NCBI RefSeq assembly: GCF_000582785.1
Contig: NZ_HG931173.1
Location: 1,144,649-1,208,648, forward strand
Length of the DNA: 64,000 nt
Direction: 5' to 3'
Source of the DNA: Candidatus Blastococcus massiliensis AP3
GTDB lineage: Bacteria; Actinomycetota; Actinomycetes; Mycobacteriales; Geodermatophilaceae
Part shown: positions 34,259 to 43,880 of the stretch, piece by piece
How positions within the stretch are numbered: the stretch's first letter is position 1
How the letters are laid out: the number at the start of each line of letters is the position of its first letter
Position numbers and translations under genes: made by a program
Notes under the pieces: model-generated
The model's database searches: none
Seen by the model: only the letters and a program-made list of their open reading frames with translations
What the model was told of the DNA's origin: nothing

Positions 34259-35080
34259 ATGACCGACTACGTGCGGGCTCCGGACGGCACCCGGATCGCC
34301 TTCGACCGCGAGGGCTCCGGCCAGCCGCTGATCCTGGTCGGCGGGGCCGGCCAGTTCCGCGCCGTCGACCCGGACACCCGGGAGCTGACCACCGCCCTGG
34401 CCCACCTCGGTTTCGACGTCCTCCACCCCGACCGGCCCGGACGGGGCGACAGCGGTGGCGACCCGCCGTTCGACCTGGACCGGGAGGTCGCCGCGGTGCA
34501 GGCGCTGCTGCACGCAGTCGGAGGGCGTGCGTGGCTGTACGGCAGCTCCTCCGGCGGCGCGATCGCCCTGGCCGCGGCCGCCCGCCTGCCCGGCATCGAG
34601 CGGCTGTTCCTCTGGGAGGTGCCCCTCGGCCCGGAGTGCGGGACCGACGGCGCCGAGTACCTGGACGCCGTCCGCGAACTCGTGGCCGCCGGCGACCCGG
34701 AGGGCGTCTGGCGGCTGTACACCGACGGCATGCCGCCGGAGTGGTTCCGGGACATGCGCGACGGACCGCGGTGGCCGCTCTTCGAGCGCATGGCGGCCAC
34801 CCTCGAGGCCGACGCCGAGGCACTCGCCTGGACGCAGTCCGCGCCGAGGAGCCGGCTGTGGGCCTCGGTCACCGCACCGGCCGTCGTCCTCCTGGGGACC
34901 GACACCTTCCCGTTCATGGCCGACGCCGCCGCGTCGCTCGTCCGGTCCCTCCACCGCGCCGAACGGGTGGAGATCCCGGGGTCCGGGCACCGCTGGCGGG
35001 TCGCCGACCTCGCCGAGCGGCTCGCCGGGTACCTCCCCGCCGAGGTCAGGGGCTCGTCGGAGGCGCCCGGCTCGCGCTGA
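34259..35080 (+). CDS. Alpha/beta hydrolase
   Basis: 273 residues from ATG 34259. The oxyanion region is LILVGGAGQFRAVDPD, the DRPGRGDSGG motif follows, and the nucleophile elbow is YGSSSGGAIAL (GxSxG). The acid is probably in LLGTDTFPF and the histidine in IPGSGHRWRVADLAERL. There is no signal peptide. The substrate cannot be predicted. No ribosome-binding site is visible, so translation may depend on coupling or a leaderless mRNA. Confidence 0.85.
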   Translation: MTDYVRAPDGTRIAFDREGSGQPLILVGGAGQFRAVDPDTRELTTALAHLGFDVLHPDRPGRGDSGGDPPFDLDREVAAVQALLHAVGGRAWLYGSSSGGAIALAAAARLPGIERLFLWEVPLGPECGTDGAEYLDAVRELVAAGDPEGVWRLYTDGMPPEWFRDMRDGPRWPLFERMAATLEADAEALAWTQSAPRSRLWASVTAPAVVLLGTDTFPFMADAAASLVRSLHRAERVEIPGSGHRWRVADLAERLAGYLPAEVRGSSEAPGSR

Positions 35081-35200
35081 GGCCCGGCTTCCCGCCGGTC
35101 GACGGGGACGTCCACGACCGGCCGGTCCCGGCCGCCCGGCAGTGTGAACTGGGTCATACCTGCGAGGGAGAAGGCCACAGGTTGCGTCGGAGGAGGCCGA

Positions 35201-35206
35201 TAACCT
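35201..35206 (+). promoter_or_regulatory. Putative -10 element upstream of the SGNH hydrolase
   Basis: TAACCT lies 8 bases before an ATG at 35215 that opens a 13-codon reading frame leading into the SGNH gene. Confidence 0.4.
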
Positions 35207-35214
35207 CGGTGAGG

Positions 35215-35256
35215 ATGGACCAACGGCCCGGCGACCAGCGGACGGAGGCACCGTGA
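35215..35256 (+). CDS. Possible 13-residue leader peptide coupled to the SGNH hydrolase
   Basis: ATG 35215 opens the frame MDQRPGDQRTEAP and ends at TGA 35254-35256, overlapping the GTG start (35253) of the hydrolase as GTGA. A -10-like TAACCT sits 8 bases upstream, consistent with leaderless translation of the leader. The overlap would couple its translation to the hydrolase. It could be fortuitous, since the downstream gene also has its own cggagg. Confidence 0.3.
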   Translation: MDQRPGDQRTEAP

Positions 35257-36272
35257 CCCGAGCGGCGACAGCGCGACGGCTGGCGACCGGCGCCGCCTAC
35301 GGGGGCGGCGGGGTCGGGCTGGCAGGTGCCGTCCTCGTGGCACTGCTCCGGGAGGAGGCGCGGGCCGCGCGCCGCCGCGTCGACGCCCATCGACAGCCCG
35401 ATCCGCCGTCCGGTGACGGGATCTACGGCCGCGGACGCGGCAAGCCCATCTCCTTCACCGTTCTCGGCGACTCCAGCGCCGTCGGCCTCGGCGTCGACCG
35501 GGCGGCCGAGACGCCGGGCGTGCTCATCGCGGCGGCGCTGGCCGAACTGGCCGAGCGGCCGGTGCGGCTCACCCGGCTGGCCGTGTCCGGCGCGAAGTCA
35601 CCCCAGCTCGACGAGCAGGTCGACGCCGCGCTCGAGGACCCGCCCGACGTCGCGCTGATCATGATCGGCGCGAACGACGTCACCAGCCGGACCAGGCCGG
35701 CGGTCTCGGTCCGCCACCTCGGGGACGCCGTCCGCCGGCTCACCGAGGCCGGCGCGGAGGTCGTCGTCGGCACGTGCCCCGACCTGGGCACGATCCGGCC
35801 GATCGCGCAGCCGCTGCGCACCCTCGCCCGCCGCTGGAGCAGGCAGATGGCGGCCGCGCAGACCATCGCCGTCGTCGAGGCCGGCGGACGCACCGTCTCG
35901 CTCGGCTCGGTGCTCGGCCCCTCGTTCGCCTCCGACCGCTCGCTGTTCAGCCGGGACGAATTCCACCCCAGCGCCGCGGGCTACGCGCACGCCGCCGCCG
36001 TGATCCTGCCGTCGGTCGCCGATGCCCTGGGCGTCTGGCCGGCCTCGGCCGACCGCGGCCGCGGTGCCCGGCACCGAGACTCCGTGCGCCCCGTCGCGAG
36101 CGCCGCGGCCCGGGCGGCCAGCCGGCCCGGCACCGAGGTGCAGAGCGCGGAGATCGACGGGTCGACGGTCGGGCCCCGCGGTGGCTGGGCGTTGCTGCGC
36201 CGCCGTCGTCCCCCGGAGATCCCGACACCCGCCGAGGCGGCGGAGGCCGAGCGGGAGCCGGTCGCACCCTGA
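35253..36272 (+). CDS. SGNH/GDSL hydrolase, membrane-anchored (Rv1075c-like)
   Basis: 339 residues from GTG 35253, with ggagg 6 bases upstream. An N-terminal hydrophobic helix (GAAYGGGGVGLAGAVLVALL) may anchor it. The SGNH blocks are SFTVLGDSSAVGLGVD (catalytic Ser), the Gly block KSPQLDEQV, ALIMIGANDVTS (Asn) and SRDEFHPSAAGYAHAA (Asp/His). A Pro/Arg-rich disordered tail follows. In M. tuberculosis the homologue Rv1075c neighbours the thiolase Rv1074c (fadA3), and the same pairing occurs here, 135 bases apart. It is probably a lipid or acyl ester hydrolase. Confidence 0.87.
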   Translation: MTRAATARRLATGAAYGGGGVGLAGAVLVALLREEARAARRRVDAHRQPDPPSGDGIYGRGRGKPISFTVLGDSSAVGLGVDRAAETPGVLIAAALAELAERPVRLTRLAVSGAKSPQLDEQVDAALEDPPDVALIMIGANDVTSRTRPAVSVRHLGDAVRRLTEAGAEVVVGTCPDLGTIRPIAQPLRTLARRWSRQMAAAQTIAVVEAGGRTVSLGSVLGPSFASDRSLFSRDEFHPSAAGYAHAAAVILPSVADALGVWPASADRGRGARHRDSVRPVASAAARAASRPGTEVQSAEIDGSTVGPRGGWALLRRRRPPEIPTPAEAAEAEREPVAP

Positions 36273-36343
36273 CCCACCCCGTGATGCGGGCCACACCGGG
36301 CCCAGCCGTGTGCCGCGGCTCATAGCCGGAGAAACGACCGGGG

Positions 36344-36349
36344 TAGCTT
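36344..36349 (+). promoter_or_regulatory. Putative -10 element upstream of the thiolase
   Basis: TAGCTT lies ~58 bases before the start and is identical to the hexamer upstream of greA. No clear -35 is seen. Confidence 0.35.
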
Positions 36350-36407
36350 CAGGGGTGACCTCACGTCCGGCGATTCCGCGACCGGACCCCCTCATCGTGG
36401 AGGACCC

Positions 36408-37628
36408 ATGCCCGAAGCAGTCATCGTTTCCACCGCGCGCTCCCCGATCGGCCGCGCCTTCAAGGGCTCGCTGAAGGACCTGCGCCCGGACGACCTCGCC
36501 GCCACCATCGTGAAGGCCGCCCTGGACAAGGTCCCGGCCCTGGACCCGCGCGACATCGACGACCTCATCCTCGGCTGTGGTCTCCCCGGTGGCGAGCAGG
36601 GCTACAACATGGGTCGCGTCGTCAGCGTCCTCATGGGCATGGACCACCTGCCCGGCACGACGATCACCCGCTACTGCTCCTCCTCGCTGCAGACCACCCG
36701 CATGGCCATGCACGCCATCAAGGCCGGCGAGGGCGACGTCTTCATCTCCGCGGGCGTGGAGATGGTGTCGCGCTTCGTGAAGGGCAACAGCGACGGGCTG
36801 CCGGACACGAAGAACCCGGCGTTCGAGGACGCGCAGGCCACGGCCGCCAAGGCCGCCGAGAGCGGCGCCGACAGCTGGACCGACCCCCGCGAGAACGGCG
36901 CTCTGCCCGACGTCTACATCGCGATGGGCCAGACGGCCGAGAACCTGGCCCTGCTCAAGGACGTCTCCCGCCAGGAGATGGACGAGTTCGCCGCCCGCAG
37001 CCAGAACCTCGCCGTCGAGTCGATCGACAACGGCTTCTGGGCCCGCGAGATCACCCCCGTCACGACGCCGGACGGCACCGTCGTCAGCCAGGACGACGGC
37101 CCCCGCCGCGGCACCACCGTCGAGGGCCTGGCCGGCCTGAAGCCTGCCTTCCGCCCCGACGGCCGCGCCACCGCCGGCAACGCCTGTCCGCTCAACGACG
37201 GTGCGGCCGCCGTGGTCGTCATGAGCGACACCAAGGCCGCCGAGCTGGGCCTGACCCCGCTGGCCCGCATCGTCTCGACCGCGGTCACCGGCCTCTCGCC
37301 GGAGATCATGGGCTACGGCCCGGTCGACGCCTCGAAGCTGGCCCTCAAGCGGGCCGGCATGAGCATCGACGACATCGACCTCGTGGAGATCAACGAGGCC
37401 TTCGCCGCTCAGGTCATCCCCAGCTACCGCGACCTGAACATCGACATCGACAAGCTGAACGTCAACGGTGGCGCCATCGCCGTCGGCCACCCGTTCGGCA
37501 TGACCGGCGCGCGCATCACCGGCACGCTGATCAACGGCCTGCAGACCCGGGACAAGACCTTCGGGCTGGAGACCATGTGCGTCGGTGGCGGCATGGGCAT
37601 GGCGATGATCATCGAGCGCCTCTCCTGA
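36408..37628 (+). CDS. Acetyl-CoA acetyltransferase / thiolase (FadA3-like)
   Basis: 406 residues from ATG 36408, with gtggagga upstream. The acyl-enzyme cysteine is C90 in TTITRYCSSSLQTTRMAM. The thiolase histidine is in AVGHPFGMTGAR and the second catalytic cysteine in LETMCVGGGMGMAM. NEAFAAQVIPSY is also canonical. It catalyses thiolysis of 3-ketoacyl-CoA or acetoacetyl-CoA condensation. Codon use is strongly biased to C-ending codons, as in highly expressed genes. It ends at a tandem hairpin terminator. Confidence 0.93.
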   Translation: MPEAVIVSTARSPIGRAFKGSLKDLRPDDLAATIVKAALDKVPALDPRDIDDLILGCGLPGGEQGYNMGRVVSVLMGMDHLPGTTITRYCSSSLQTTRMAMHAIKAGEGDVFISAGVEMVSRFVKGNSDGLPDTKNPAFEDAQATAAKAAESGADSWTDPRENGALPDVYIAMGQTAENLALLKDVSRQEMDEFAARSQNLAVESIDNGFWAREITPVTTPDGTVVSQDDGPRRGTTVEGLAGLKPAFRPDGRATAGNACPLNDGAAAVVVMSDTKAAELGLTPLARIVSTAVTGLSPEIMGYGPVDASKLALKRAGMSIDDIDLVEINEAFAAQVIPSYRDLNIDIDKLNVNGGAIAVGHPFGMTGARITGTLINGLQTRDKTFGLETMCVGGGMGMAMIIERLS

Positions 37629-37639
37629 TCCGGCGCTGA

Positions 37640-37679
37640 CACAGCGGCCCGGCCCCCTCACGGGGGCCGGGCCGCTGTG
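37640..37679 (+). terminator. Perfect 18-bp terminator hairpin after the thiolase
   Basis: The arms 37640-37657 (cacagcggcccggccccc) and 37662-37679 pair perfectly around the 4-base loop tcac, 11 bases after the stop. Only short cttccc follows. Confidence 0.88.
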
Positions 37680-37717
37680 CTTCCCGGGCCGGCCCTCTCG
37701 GGCACCGGCTCCGGACA

Positions 37718-37757
37718 TGACAGTGGCCCGGCCCCCGAGGGGACCGGGCCACCGTCA
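37718..37757 (-). terminator. Second hairpin, terminator for the Bax-inhibitor-1 gene
   Basis: The arms tgacagtggcccgg (37718-37731) and ccgggccaccgtca (37744-37757) pair with one mismatch, and the inner cccc/gggg extends the stem. It lies 17 bases past the minus-strand stop at 37775 and forms a terminator pair with the neighbouring hairpin between convergent genes. Confidence 0.75.
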
Positions 37758-37774
37758 GTGGTGCGGGAGTCAGG

Positions 37775-38587
37775 TTAATCGCGCAGGTAGCTGAGCAGCC
37801 GCAGGATCTCGATGTACAGCCAGATCACGGTGAGCAGCAGGCCGAAGGCGATGTACCAGGCGAACTTCGCCGGGGCGCCGCGACGGATGGCCTCGTCGGC
37901 CATGTCGAAGTCCATCAGCAGCAGGAACGCGGCGATGCCGATCATGACGACGCTGAACAGGATGCCCAGCGGGCCGTCGGTGCGGATGCCGAGACCGTCG
38001 TCCATGAAGAAGTAGGCGACGAAGTTGACGACCATCAGCACCAGGGCGCCGACGAGCGCGCCGAGGACCCAGCGGGTCAGCTTGGGCGTCACCCGGATGG
38101 CGCCGGTCTTGTAGACGATCAGCATGCCGCCGAAGACACCGAACGTGCCGATCAGCGCCTGCATGACGATGCCCGGGTAGACGGTGTTGAACGCCTCGCT
38201 GATCGCGCCCAGGGCGACGCCGTAGAGGGCGCCGTAGGACAGCGTCGCGATCGGGTTGGCGATCTGCTTGAACGCGATCACCAGGCCCAGCACGAGCGCC
38301 ACGAGGACGGCCGGCATGGCCAGACCCCACGCGGCGTCACCGGGGAGCGACCAGACGACGGCGGCGGACAGGACCGTGACCAGGAAGGACAGACCCGTCT
38401 TGGTGACGACGTCGTCCATCGTCAGGTACTTGGTGGTCGTCGCCGCGTAGGGCGACGGAGCGGCATAGGGGTCCTGCGTGGGCGCGCCGTACTGGCCGGG
38501 CTGCTGCTGGGCAGTGCCCCAGCCCGCGTACTGCTGGCCGCCGCCGGCGCCGCCGAGCCCCCGGAACGCCGGGTTGTTGCTTGGCAT
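37775..38587 (-). CDS. Bax inhibitor-1/YccA family membrane protein
   Basis: 270 residues from ATG 38587, chosen over ATG 38593 because gaggag is spaced 6 bases from it. The first ~55 residues are a Gly/Gln/Tyr/Pro-rich cytoplasmic tail (GGAGGGQQYAGWGTAQQQPG). Seven membrane segments follow, with the family features LGLVIAFKQIANPIATLSYG, ALYGVALGAISEAFNTVYPG and the acidic DFDMADEAIRRGAP. Bacterial relatives (YetJ) are pH-sensitive calcium leak channels; whether this one is remains inference. Confidence 0.88.
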   Translation of the reverse strand: MPSNNPAFRGLGGAGGGQQYAGWGTAQQQPGQYGAPTQDPYAAPSPYAATTTKYLTMDDVVTKTGLSFLVTVLSAAVVWSLPGDAAWGLAMPAVLVALVLGLVIAFKQIANPIATLSYGALYGVALGAISEAFNTVYPGIVMQALIGTFGVFGGMLIVYKTGAIRVTPKLTRWVLGALVGALVLMVVNFVAYFFMDDGLGIRTDGPLGILFSVVMIGIAAFLLLMDFDMADEAIRRGAPAKFAWYIAFGLLLTVIWLYIEILRLLSYLRD

Positions 38588-38693
38588 TGTCATCTCCTCG
38601 AGGTGACCTGTGGGTCGTGGCCTACACGGTGGTGCACTCCACTCGGTCTGGTCAACGCTGCGGCGCCCCAGGTAGTTCCGCGTGTCGCCGCCG

Positions 38694-38767
38694 TGCCCCC
38701 GGTCGGGATCGAACCGACACTGGGACCCTTTTAAGGGGCCTGCCTCTGCCTGTTGGGCTACGGGGGC
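38694..38767 (-). tRNA. tRNA-Leu(UAA)-like, with short (class I) variable loop
   Basis: The 74-base cloverleaf runs from 38767 to 38694. The acceptor GCCCCCG pairs with CGGGGGC, and A is the discriminator. The D-arm GCCCAACAGGCAGAGGC has the 3-bp leucine/serine-type stem and a GGNAGA loop. The anticodon arm is GGCCC-CUUAAAA-GGGUC with anticodon UAA (38733-38731), and the T-arm is GUCGG-UUCGAUC-CCGAC. The variable region is only CCAGU, whereas canonical tRNA-Leu has a long extra arm. CCA is not encoded. The hydrophobic-gene-free gap 38588-38809 contains nothing else. Confidence 0.82.
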
Positions 38768-38809
38768 TGTCCGAGGTGCGAACGCCTGCACGGTAGTTGG
38801 CGGCGGGGC

Positions 38810-39577
38810 TCACCCGGCCGACGTGGCCAGCTCTGTCGCCCGTGAGAGCACGGCGTCGAGCATCGGCTCGGTCAGCTTGCCGGTGAAGGTGTTCTGCTGG
38901 CTGACGTGGTAGCTGCCGAGCAGCGTGAGCGGCCCGCGTGGGCCGGTCAGCTCCACCTCAACACCGTGCCCGAACACCGGCCGGGGCCGCGGCACGGCGT
39001 AGCCGGCGGCGGCGAGCACCGGCCACAGCGCCGTCCAGCCGAAGCCGCCGAGCACCACGACGACCCGGAGCCGGGGCAGCAGCTCCAGTTCGCGGGCCAA
39101 CCACGGCGAGCAGGTGTCGCGCTCCTCGGGGGTGGGCGCGTTGGCCGGCGGGGCGCACCGCACGGAGGCGGCCACCCGGACGTCGGTGAGCTCGAGGCCG
39201 TCGCCGAGGTGGGTGGACGTCGGCTGGTTGGCGAGGCCCGCCCGCCAGAGCGCGGCGAAGATCCAGTCCCCGCTGCGGTCGCCGGTGAACACCCGGCCGG
39301 TGCGGTTGCCGCCGTGCGCGGCAGGCGCCAGCCCGACGACGGCGATGCGCGCGTCGGCCGGCCCGAGCCCCGGCACCGGCCGGCCCCAGTAGTCCTCGTC
39401 GCGGAACGAGGCCCGCTTGACCCGCGCCACCTCTTCCCGCCAGGCCACGAGCCGGGGGCAGGCGTAGCAACCGGAGATCCGCTCGTCGAGGACGGCGAGG
39501 TCCCGGGTGGCCCGGGCAGAGCGCACCACTCCGGCAGGCGTGCGGGTGACCGGGAACCCCCCGTCGTCCAGCGCCAC
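38810..39577 (-). CDS. Family 5 uracil-DNA glycosylase (UdgB)
   Basis: 255 residues from GTG 39577. The 4Fe-4S cluster cysteines are C37 and C40 (CYACPRL), C141 and C156. The active-site block is VVGLAPAAHGGNRTGRVFTG, with A where family-1 enzymes have Asp, and the DNA-binding motif is GSYHVSQQNTFTGK. Family-5 enzymes (M. tuberculosis Rv1259) remove uracil, hypoxanthine and other deaminated bases, suited to a GC-rich genome. It starts 3 bases after the ppx stop and is probably co-transcribed with ppx. Confidence 0.92.
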   Translation of the reverse strand: MALDDGGFPVTRTPAGVVRSARATRDLAVLDERISGCYACPRLVAWREEVARVKRASFRDEDYWGRPVPGLGPADARIAVVGLAPAAHGGNRTGRVFTGDRSGDWIFAALWRAGLANQPTSTHLGDGLELTDVRVAASVRCAPPANAPTPEERDTCSPWLARELELLPRLRVVVVLGGFGWTALWPVLAAAGYAVPRPRPVFGHGVEVELTGPRGPLTLLGSYHVSQQNTFTGKLTEPMLDAVLSRATELATSAG

Positions 39578-39579
39578 GG

Positions 39580-40530
39580 CTAGCTCCTGGCGAGGCGCAG
39601 CGCGATGCCGTCGAGGATGTCGTGCTCGCTCACCACGACCTCGTCGAGGCCGAACTCGTCCATGATCACCCGCAGGATGAGGGCGCCGGCGCCGATGACG
39701 TCGACCCGGCCGGGGTGCATCACCGGCAGGGCCGCCCGCTGCTCCCGCGGCATCGCGAGCAGGTCGTCGCTCACCCGGCGCACGTCGGCCCCCGGGATCC
39801 GCGAGCCGTGGATGGCGAGCGGGTCGTAGCCGGGCAGGTCGAGCGCCAACGCCGCCACGGTCGTCACCGACCCGGCCAGCCCGACCAGCGTGGCGGCTTC
39901 CCCCACCGGCACCTCGGCGGTCACGAGCGCCAGGGCCGCCCGGATGTCCGCGACGGTGGCCTCGACCTCGGCAGGCGACGGCGGGTCCCCGTGCAGCCGG
40001 CGCTCGGTCAGCCGCACGCAGCCGATGTCCACCGAGCGCGCAGCACGCAGGCCGGCGTCGTCACCGAGCACGAACTCCGTCGAGCCACCGCCGATGTCGA
40101 CGACGAGGAAAGGCGAGCGTGGTGCGGGACTCCCCTGTGCGGCCGCGGCCGCTTCGAGGGACGCCGTCGCACCGAGGAAGGACAGCTCGGCCTCCTCGCG
40201 CCCCGGGACGACGTCCGGCAGCCGGCCGAGCGTCGTCAGCACCATCTGCTCGAACTCGGCACGGTTGGCCGCGTCGCGGGTGGCGCTGGTCGCCACCATG
40301 CGGACGTCCACGGCACCGAGCTCGCGCGCGGTCGCGGCGTACTCGGCCAGCACGACGCGGGTGCGCTCGATCGCCTCGGCGGCCAGCCTCCCGGTGGCGT
40401 CGACACCCTGGCCCAGGCGCACCACCTCCATGCGGCGCACGAGGTCGGCGTGCCCGCCCACCGGAGGCACGTCGGCCACCAGCAGTCGGATGGAGTTGGT
40501 CCCGCAGTCGATGGCGGCGACCCGTCTCAC
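39580..40530 (-). CDS. Exopolyphosphatase / pppGpp phosphohydrolase family (Ppx/GppA)
   Basis: 316 residues from GTG 40530, overlapping the DUF501 stop by 4 bases. The ASKHA phosphate-1 motif is AAIDCGTNSIRLLVAD and the phosphate-2 motif is FLVVDIGGGSTEFVLG. VGLAGSVTTVAALAL and PVMHPGRVDVIGAGALIL follow. This is the short Ppx form of actinobacteria, orthologous by position to Rv1026, which lies in the same order beside DUF501, FtsB-like and eno genes. It acts on polyphosphate and/or pppGpp. Confidence 0.9.
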   Translation of the reverse strand: MRRVAAIDCGTNSIRLLVADVPPVGGHADLVRRMEVVRLGQGVDATGRLAAEAIERTRVVLAEYAATARELGAVDVRMVATSATRDAANRAEFEQMVLTTLGRLPDVVPGREEAELSFLGATASLEAAAAAQGSPAPRSPFLVVDIGGGSTEFVLGDDAGLRAARSVDIGCVRLTERRLHGDPPSPAEVEATVADIRAALALVTAEVPVGEAATLVGLAGSVTTVAALALDLPGYDPLAIHGSRIPGADVRRVSDDLLAMPREQRAALPVMHPGRVDVIGAGALILRVIMDEFGLDEVVVSEHDILDGIALRLARS

Positions 40531-41030
40531 GCGTCGTCCCCCTCGGGCGGGGCGCAGGGGCCCTTGGCCCACCACTCCCCCATGCCCTCGACGGCGCGGT
40601 CACCGATCGGGTTCACGCCCGGACCGGCGGCCAGCGCGTGCCCGGCCAGCGCGTGCAGGCACTTGACCCGGTCCGGCATGCCCCCGGCGGTGGCCCGGGT
40701 GGGCAGCACGTCCTTGGCGTCCCGCTCGGCGAGGTAGGCCTCGTGCGCGGCGCGGTACCCGGCGGCGAGCTGCGGATCGGTGCCGAGCTCCTCCTGCCAC
40801 TCGCGCATGCGTCCGGCCGCCTCCAGCCGGCTGGCGGCTGCCGACGCCCGCGGGCAGGTCAGGTAGTACAGCGTCGGGAACGGGGTGCCGTCCTCCAGGC
40901 GCGGTGCGGTCTCGACGACGTCGGGCTGTCCGCACGGGCAGCGGTGCGCGACGCCGACCAGCGCACGCGGCGGCCGGCCCAGCTGCCGCTCCACGACGGC
41001 GCGGTCGGCCGGGCTGATCGGTTCGCTCAC
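40527..41030 (-). CDS. DUF501 domain protein (Rv1025-like)
   Basis: 167 residues from GTG 41030, overlapping the FtsB-like gene stop and the ppx start by 4 bases each. DUF501 features are RPPRALVGVAHRCPCGQPDV, TPFPTLYYLTCPRASAAASR and GMPDRVKCLHALAGHALAAG. Four cysteines (CPCG, LTCP, KCLH) may bind metal. The function is unknown. The position between ppx and FtsB/DivIC is conserved in actinobacteria. Confidence 0.9.
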   Translation of the reverse strand: MSEPISPADRAVVERQLGRPPRALVGVAHRCPCGQPDVVETAPRLEDGTPFPTLYYLTCPRASAAASRLEAAGRMREWQEELGTDPQLAAGYRAAHEAYLAERDAKDVLPTRATAGGMPDRVKCLHALAGHALAAGPGVNPIGDRAVEGMGEWWAKGPCAPPEGDDA

Positions 41031-41623
41031 TCGGTGGGCTCCTCGGGCAGGTCGCCGTCGGCGCGGGCCACCGACTCCAGCAGCCCCTCGTACCAGGTCT
41101 GCGGAACCGGCGGCGTGGCCGCATCGGAGAGGGTGCCGGCGTCGCCCTCCACCGCCTCGCCGTCGACGACGACGATCAGCCGGTCACCGGGCAGCACGTA
41201 GGTGAGCCGCTCGCGCGCCTGGCGCTCGGTCCACGCCGGGTCGTCCTGGCGCCGGAGCTGCTCCTCGAGCTCGGCCGCCCGCCGGTCGAGGGCCTGCCCC
41301 TCCGCGCTGAGCTCCACCAGCTCCTGCTGCCCGGCCAGGTACTGGCGGACCGGCCCGGCGAGGGTCAGCGCCAGCAGCAGGACGAGCGAGACGAGCAGGA
41401 CCGCCCGGCCGGTGAACAGCGGCCGACGCCGTGCGGCCGGAGCCGGCGTCGTGCGGGCGGGCCGGCGGGCTGCCCGGCGCTCCCCCGGACGCCGGGTCGG
41501 ATGAGGCGTCCCGGCGCGCAGCCCCGTCCGCACCGGCCGGGTCGTGTGGACCCGCGGTACGCGAGCGCTGCTGCGGTGTCCCGGGGGCGGTGACCCGCCC
41601 CGTCGGCCGCGGACGCTGCTCAT
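41027..41623 (-). CDS. Septum formation initiator family protein (FtsB/DivIC-like, Rv1024-like)
   Basis: 198 residues from ATG 41623. A ~70-residue Arg/Pro-rich cytoplasmic tail precedes one membrane helix (AVLLVSLVLLLALTLAG) and a short coiled coil (LAGQQELVELSAEGQALDRR, AAELEEQLRRQDDP). The family signature DPAWTERQARERLTYVLPGD follows. FtsB/DivIC joins FtsL and FtsQ in the divisome. It lies 10 bases after eno and is coupled to DUF501. Confidence 0.9.
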   Translation of the reverse strand: MSSVRGRRGGSPPPGHRSSARVPRVHTTRPVRTGLRAGTPHPTRRPGERRAARRPARTTPAPAARRRPLFTGRAVLLVSLVLLLALTLAGPVRQYLAGQQELVELSAEGQALDRRAAELEEQLRRQDDPAWTERQARERLTYVLPGDRLIVVVDGEAVEGDAGTLSDAATPPVPQTWYEGLLESVARADGDLPEEPTE

Positions 41624-41633
41624 CGGCGTCCGG

Positions 41634-42923
<1,290 letters not shown>

Positions 42924-42964
42924 CTAACCAGCCGCTCCCCGGTCGTCGGCTCGCCTCGCCCCGA

Positions 42965-43876
42965 TCAGGGGACAGCGCGCTCCGCGGCCTCGGCGTCGAG
43001 CTCCCCGGCGTACCGGCGGACGGCCTCCCGGAGGGCGTCCTCCACGTCCCAGCCGCGCTGCTCCGCGGCGGCGACGACGGCCAGCAGCCGCTCCCCCAGC
43101 TCCTCCGGGCTCCGGGCGGTCAGCTCCGCCGGCTCGGGCGTGCTCAGGCCCGCCCGGCCGGCCCGGCGCACCAGCGCGGCCCCCCAGGAGGCGGACGGTT
43201 GCGAGCGGGAGACACCCTCGGTCGGCGAGCGGCGCTGCTTCTCCGCCTGCTTGATCTCCTCCCAACCGGCCTCGACCTGGGCGACATCGCGGGGACCGGC
43301 GTCGCCGAAGACGTGCGGGTGCCGGCGGACCAGCTTGTCCACCAGGTCCCACGCCACCTCGTCCACGTCGAAGCGGCGCTCCGACGGGGCCTCGGCGGCC
43401 ACCCGGGCGTGGAAGACGACCTGCAGCAGCACGTCGCCGAGCTCCTCGCGCATGCCGGCCGGGTCGTCGTCGACGATCGCGTCGTAGGCCTCGTGCGCCT
43501 CCTCCAGCAGGTAGCCGCGCAGCGAGGCGTGGGTCTGCTCGGCGTCCCAGGGACAGCCACCGGGCGAGCGGAGCCGGTCCATGACGGCGACCACGTCGAG
43601 CAGGCGGCTGCCGGCCGGCATGCCGACGGACGCCAGACCCGGGAGCGCCGACAGCTCGGCGGCGGTGCCGAGCACGACGACGTCCTCGGTCCGCTCCTGC
43701 GCCGACTGCGGGTCCGCGTCCTCGACAGTCACGCCGGCGCGGCGCAGCTCCTCGGCCGTCGCGGCCGCTCCGGGCAGCGCCAGGACGGGGACGTCCTCGC
43801 TGACGGCCCGCCAGGCGGCCGGGCTCAGCAGGGAGGGGGCGTACGGGCTGACTTCGACGGCGAGCGCGACGGGCAC
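42965..43876 (-). CDS. mazG: Nucleoside triphosphate pyrophosphohydrolase MazG
   Basis: 303 residues from GTG 43876. The first ~85 residues are a less conserved N-terminal domain typical of actinobacterial MazG. The catalytic EExxE...ExxD helices are WDAEQTHASLRGYLLEEAHE, AYDAIVDDDPAGMREELGD and LLQVVFHARV. A second shortened MazG-like helical region closes the protein. It hydrolyses non-canonical NTPs and influences oxidative stress responses in mycobacteria. It sits between the SurA-like lipoprotein gene (4 bases upstream) and eno. Confidence 0.93.
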   Translation of the reverse strand: MPVALAVEVSPYAPSLLSPAAWRAVSEDVPVLALPGAAATAEELRRAGVTVEDADPQSAQERTEDVVVLGTAAELSALPGLASVGMPAGSRLLDVVAVMDRLRSPGGCPWDAEQTHASLRGYLLEEAHEAYDAIVDDDPAGMREELGDVLLQVVFHARVAAEAPSERRFDVDEVAWDLVDKLVRRHPHVFGDAGPRDVAQVEAGWEEIKQAEKQRRSPTEGVSRSQPSASWGAALVRRAGRAGLSTPEPAELTARSPEELGERLLAVVAAAEQRGWDVEDALREAVRRYAGELDAEAAERAVP

Positions 43877-43880
43877 CGGC

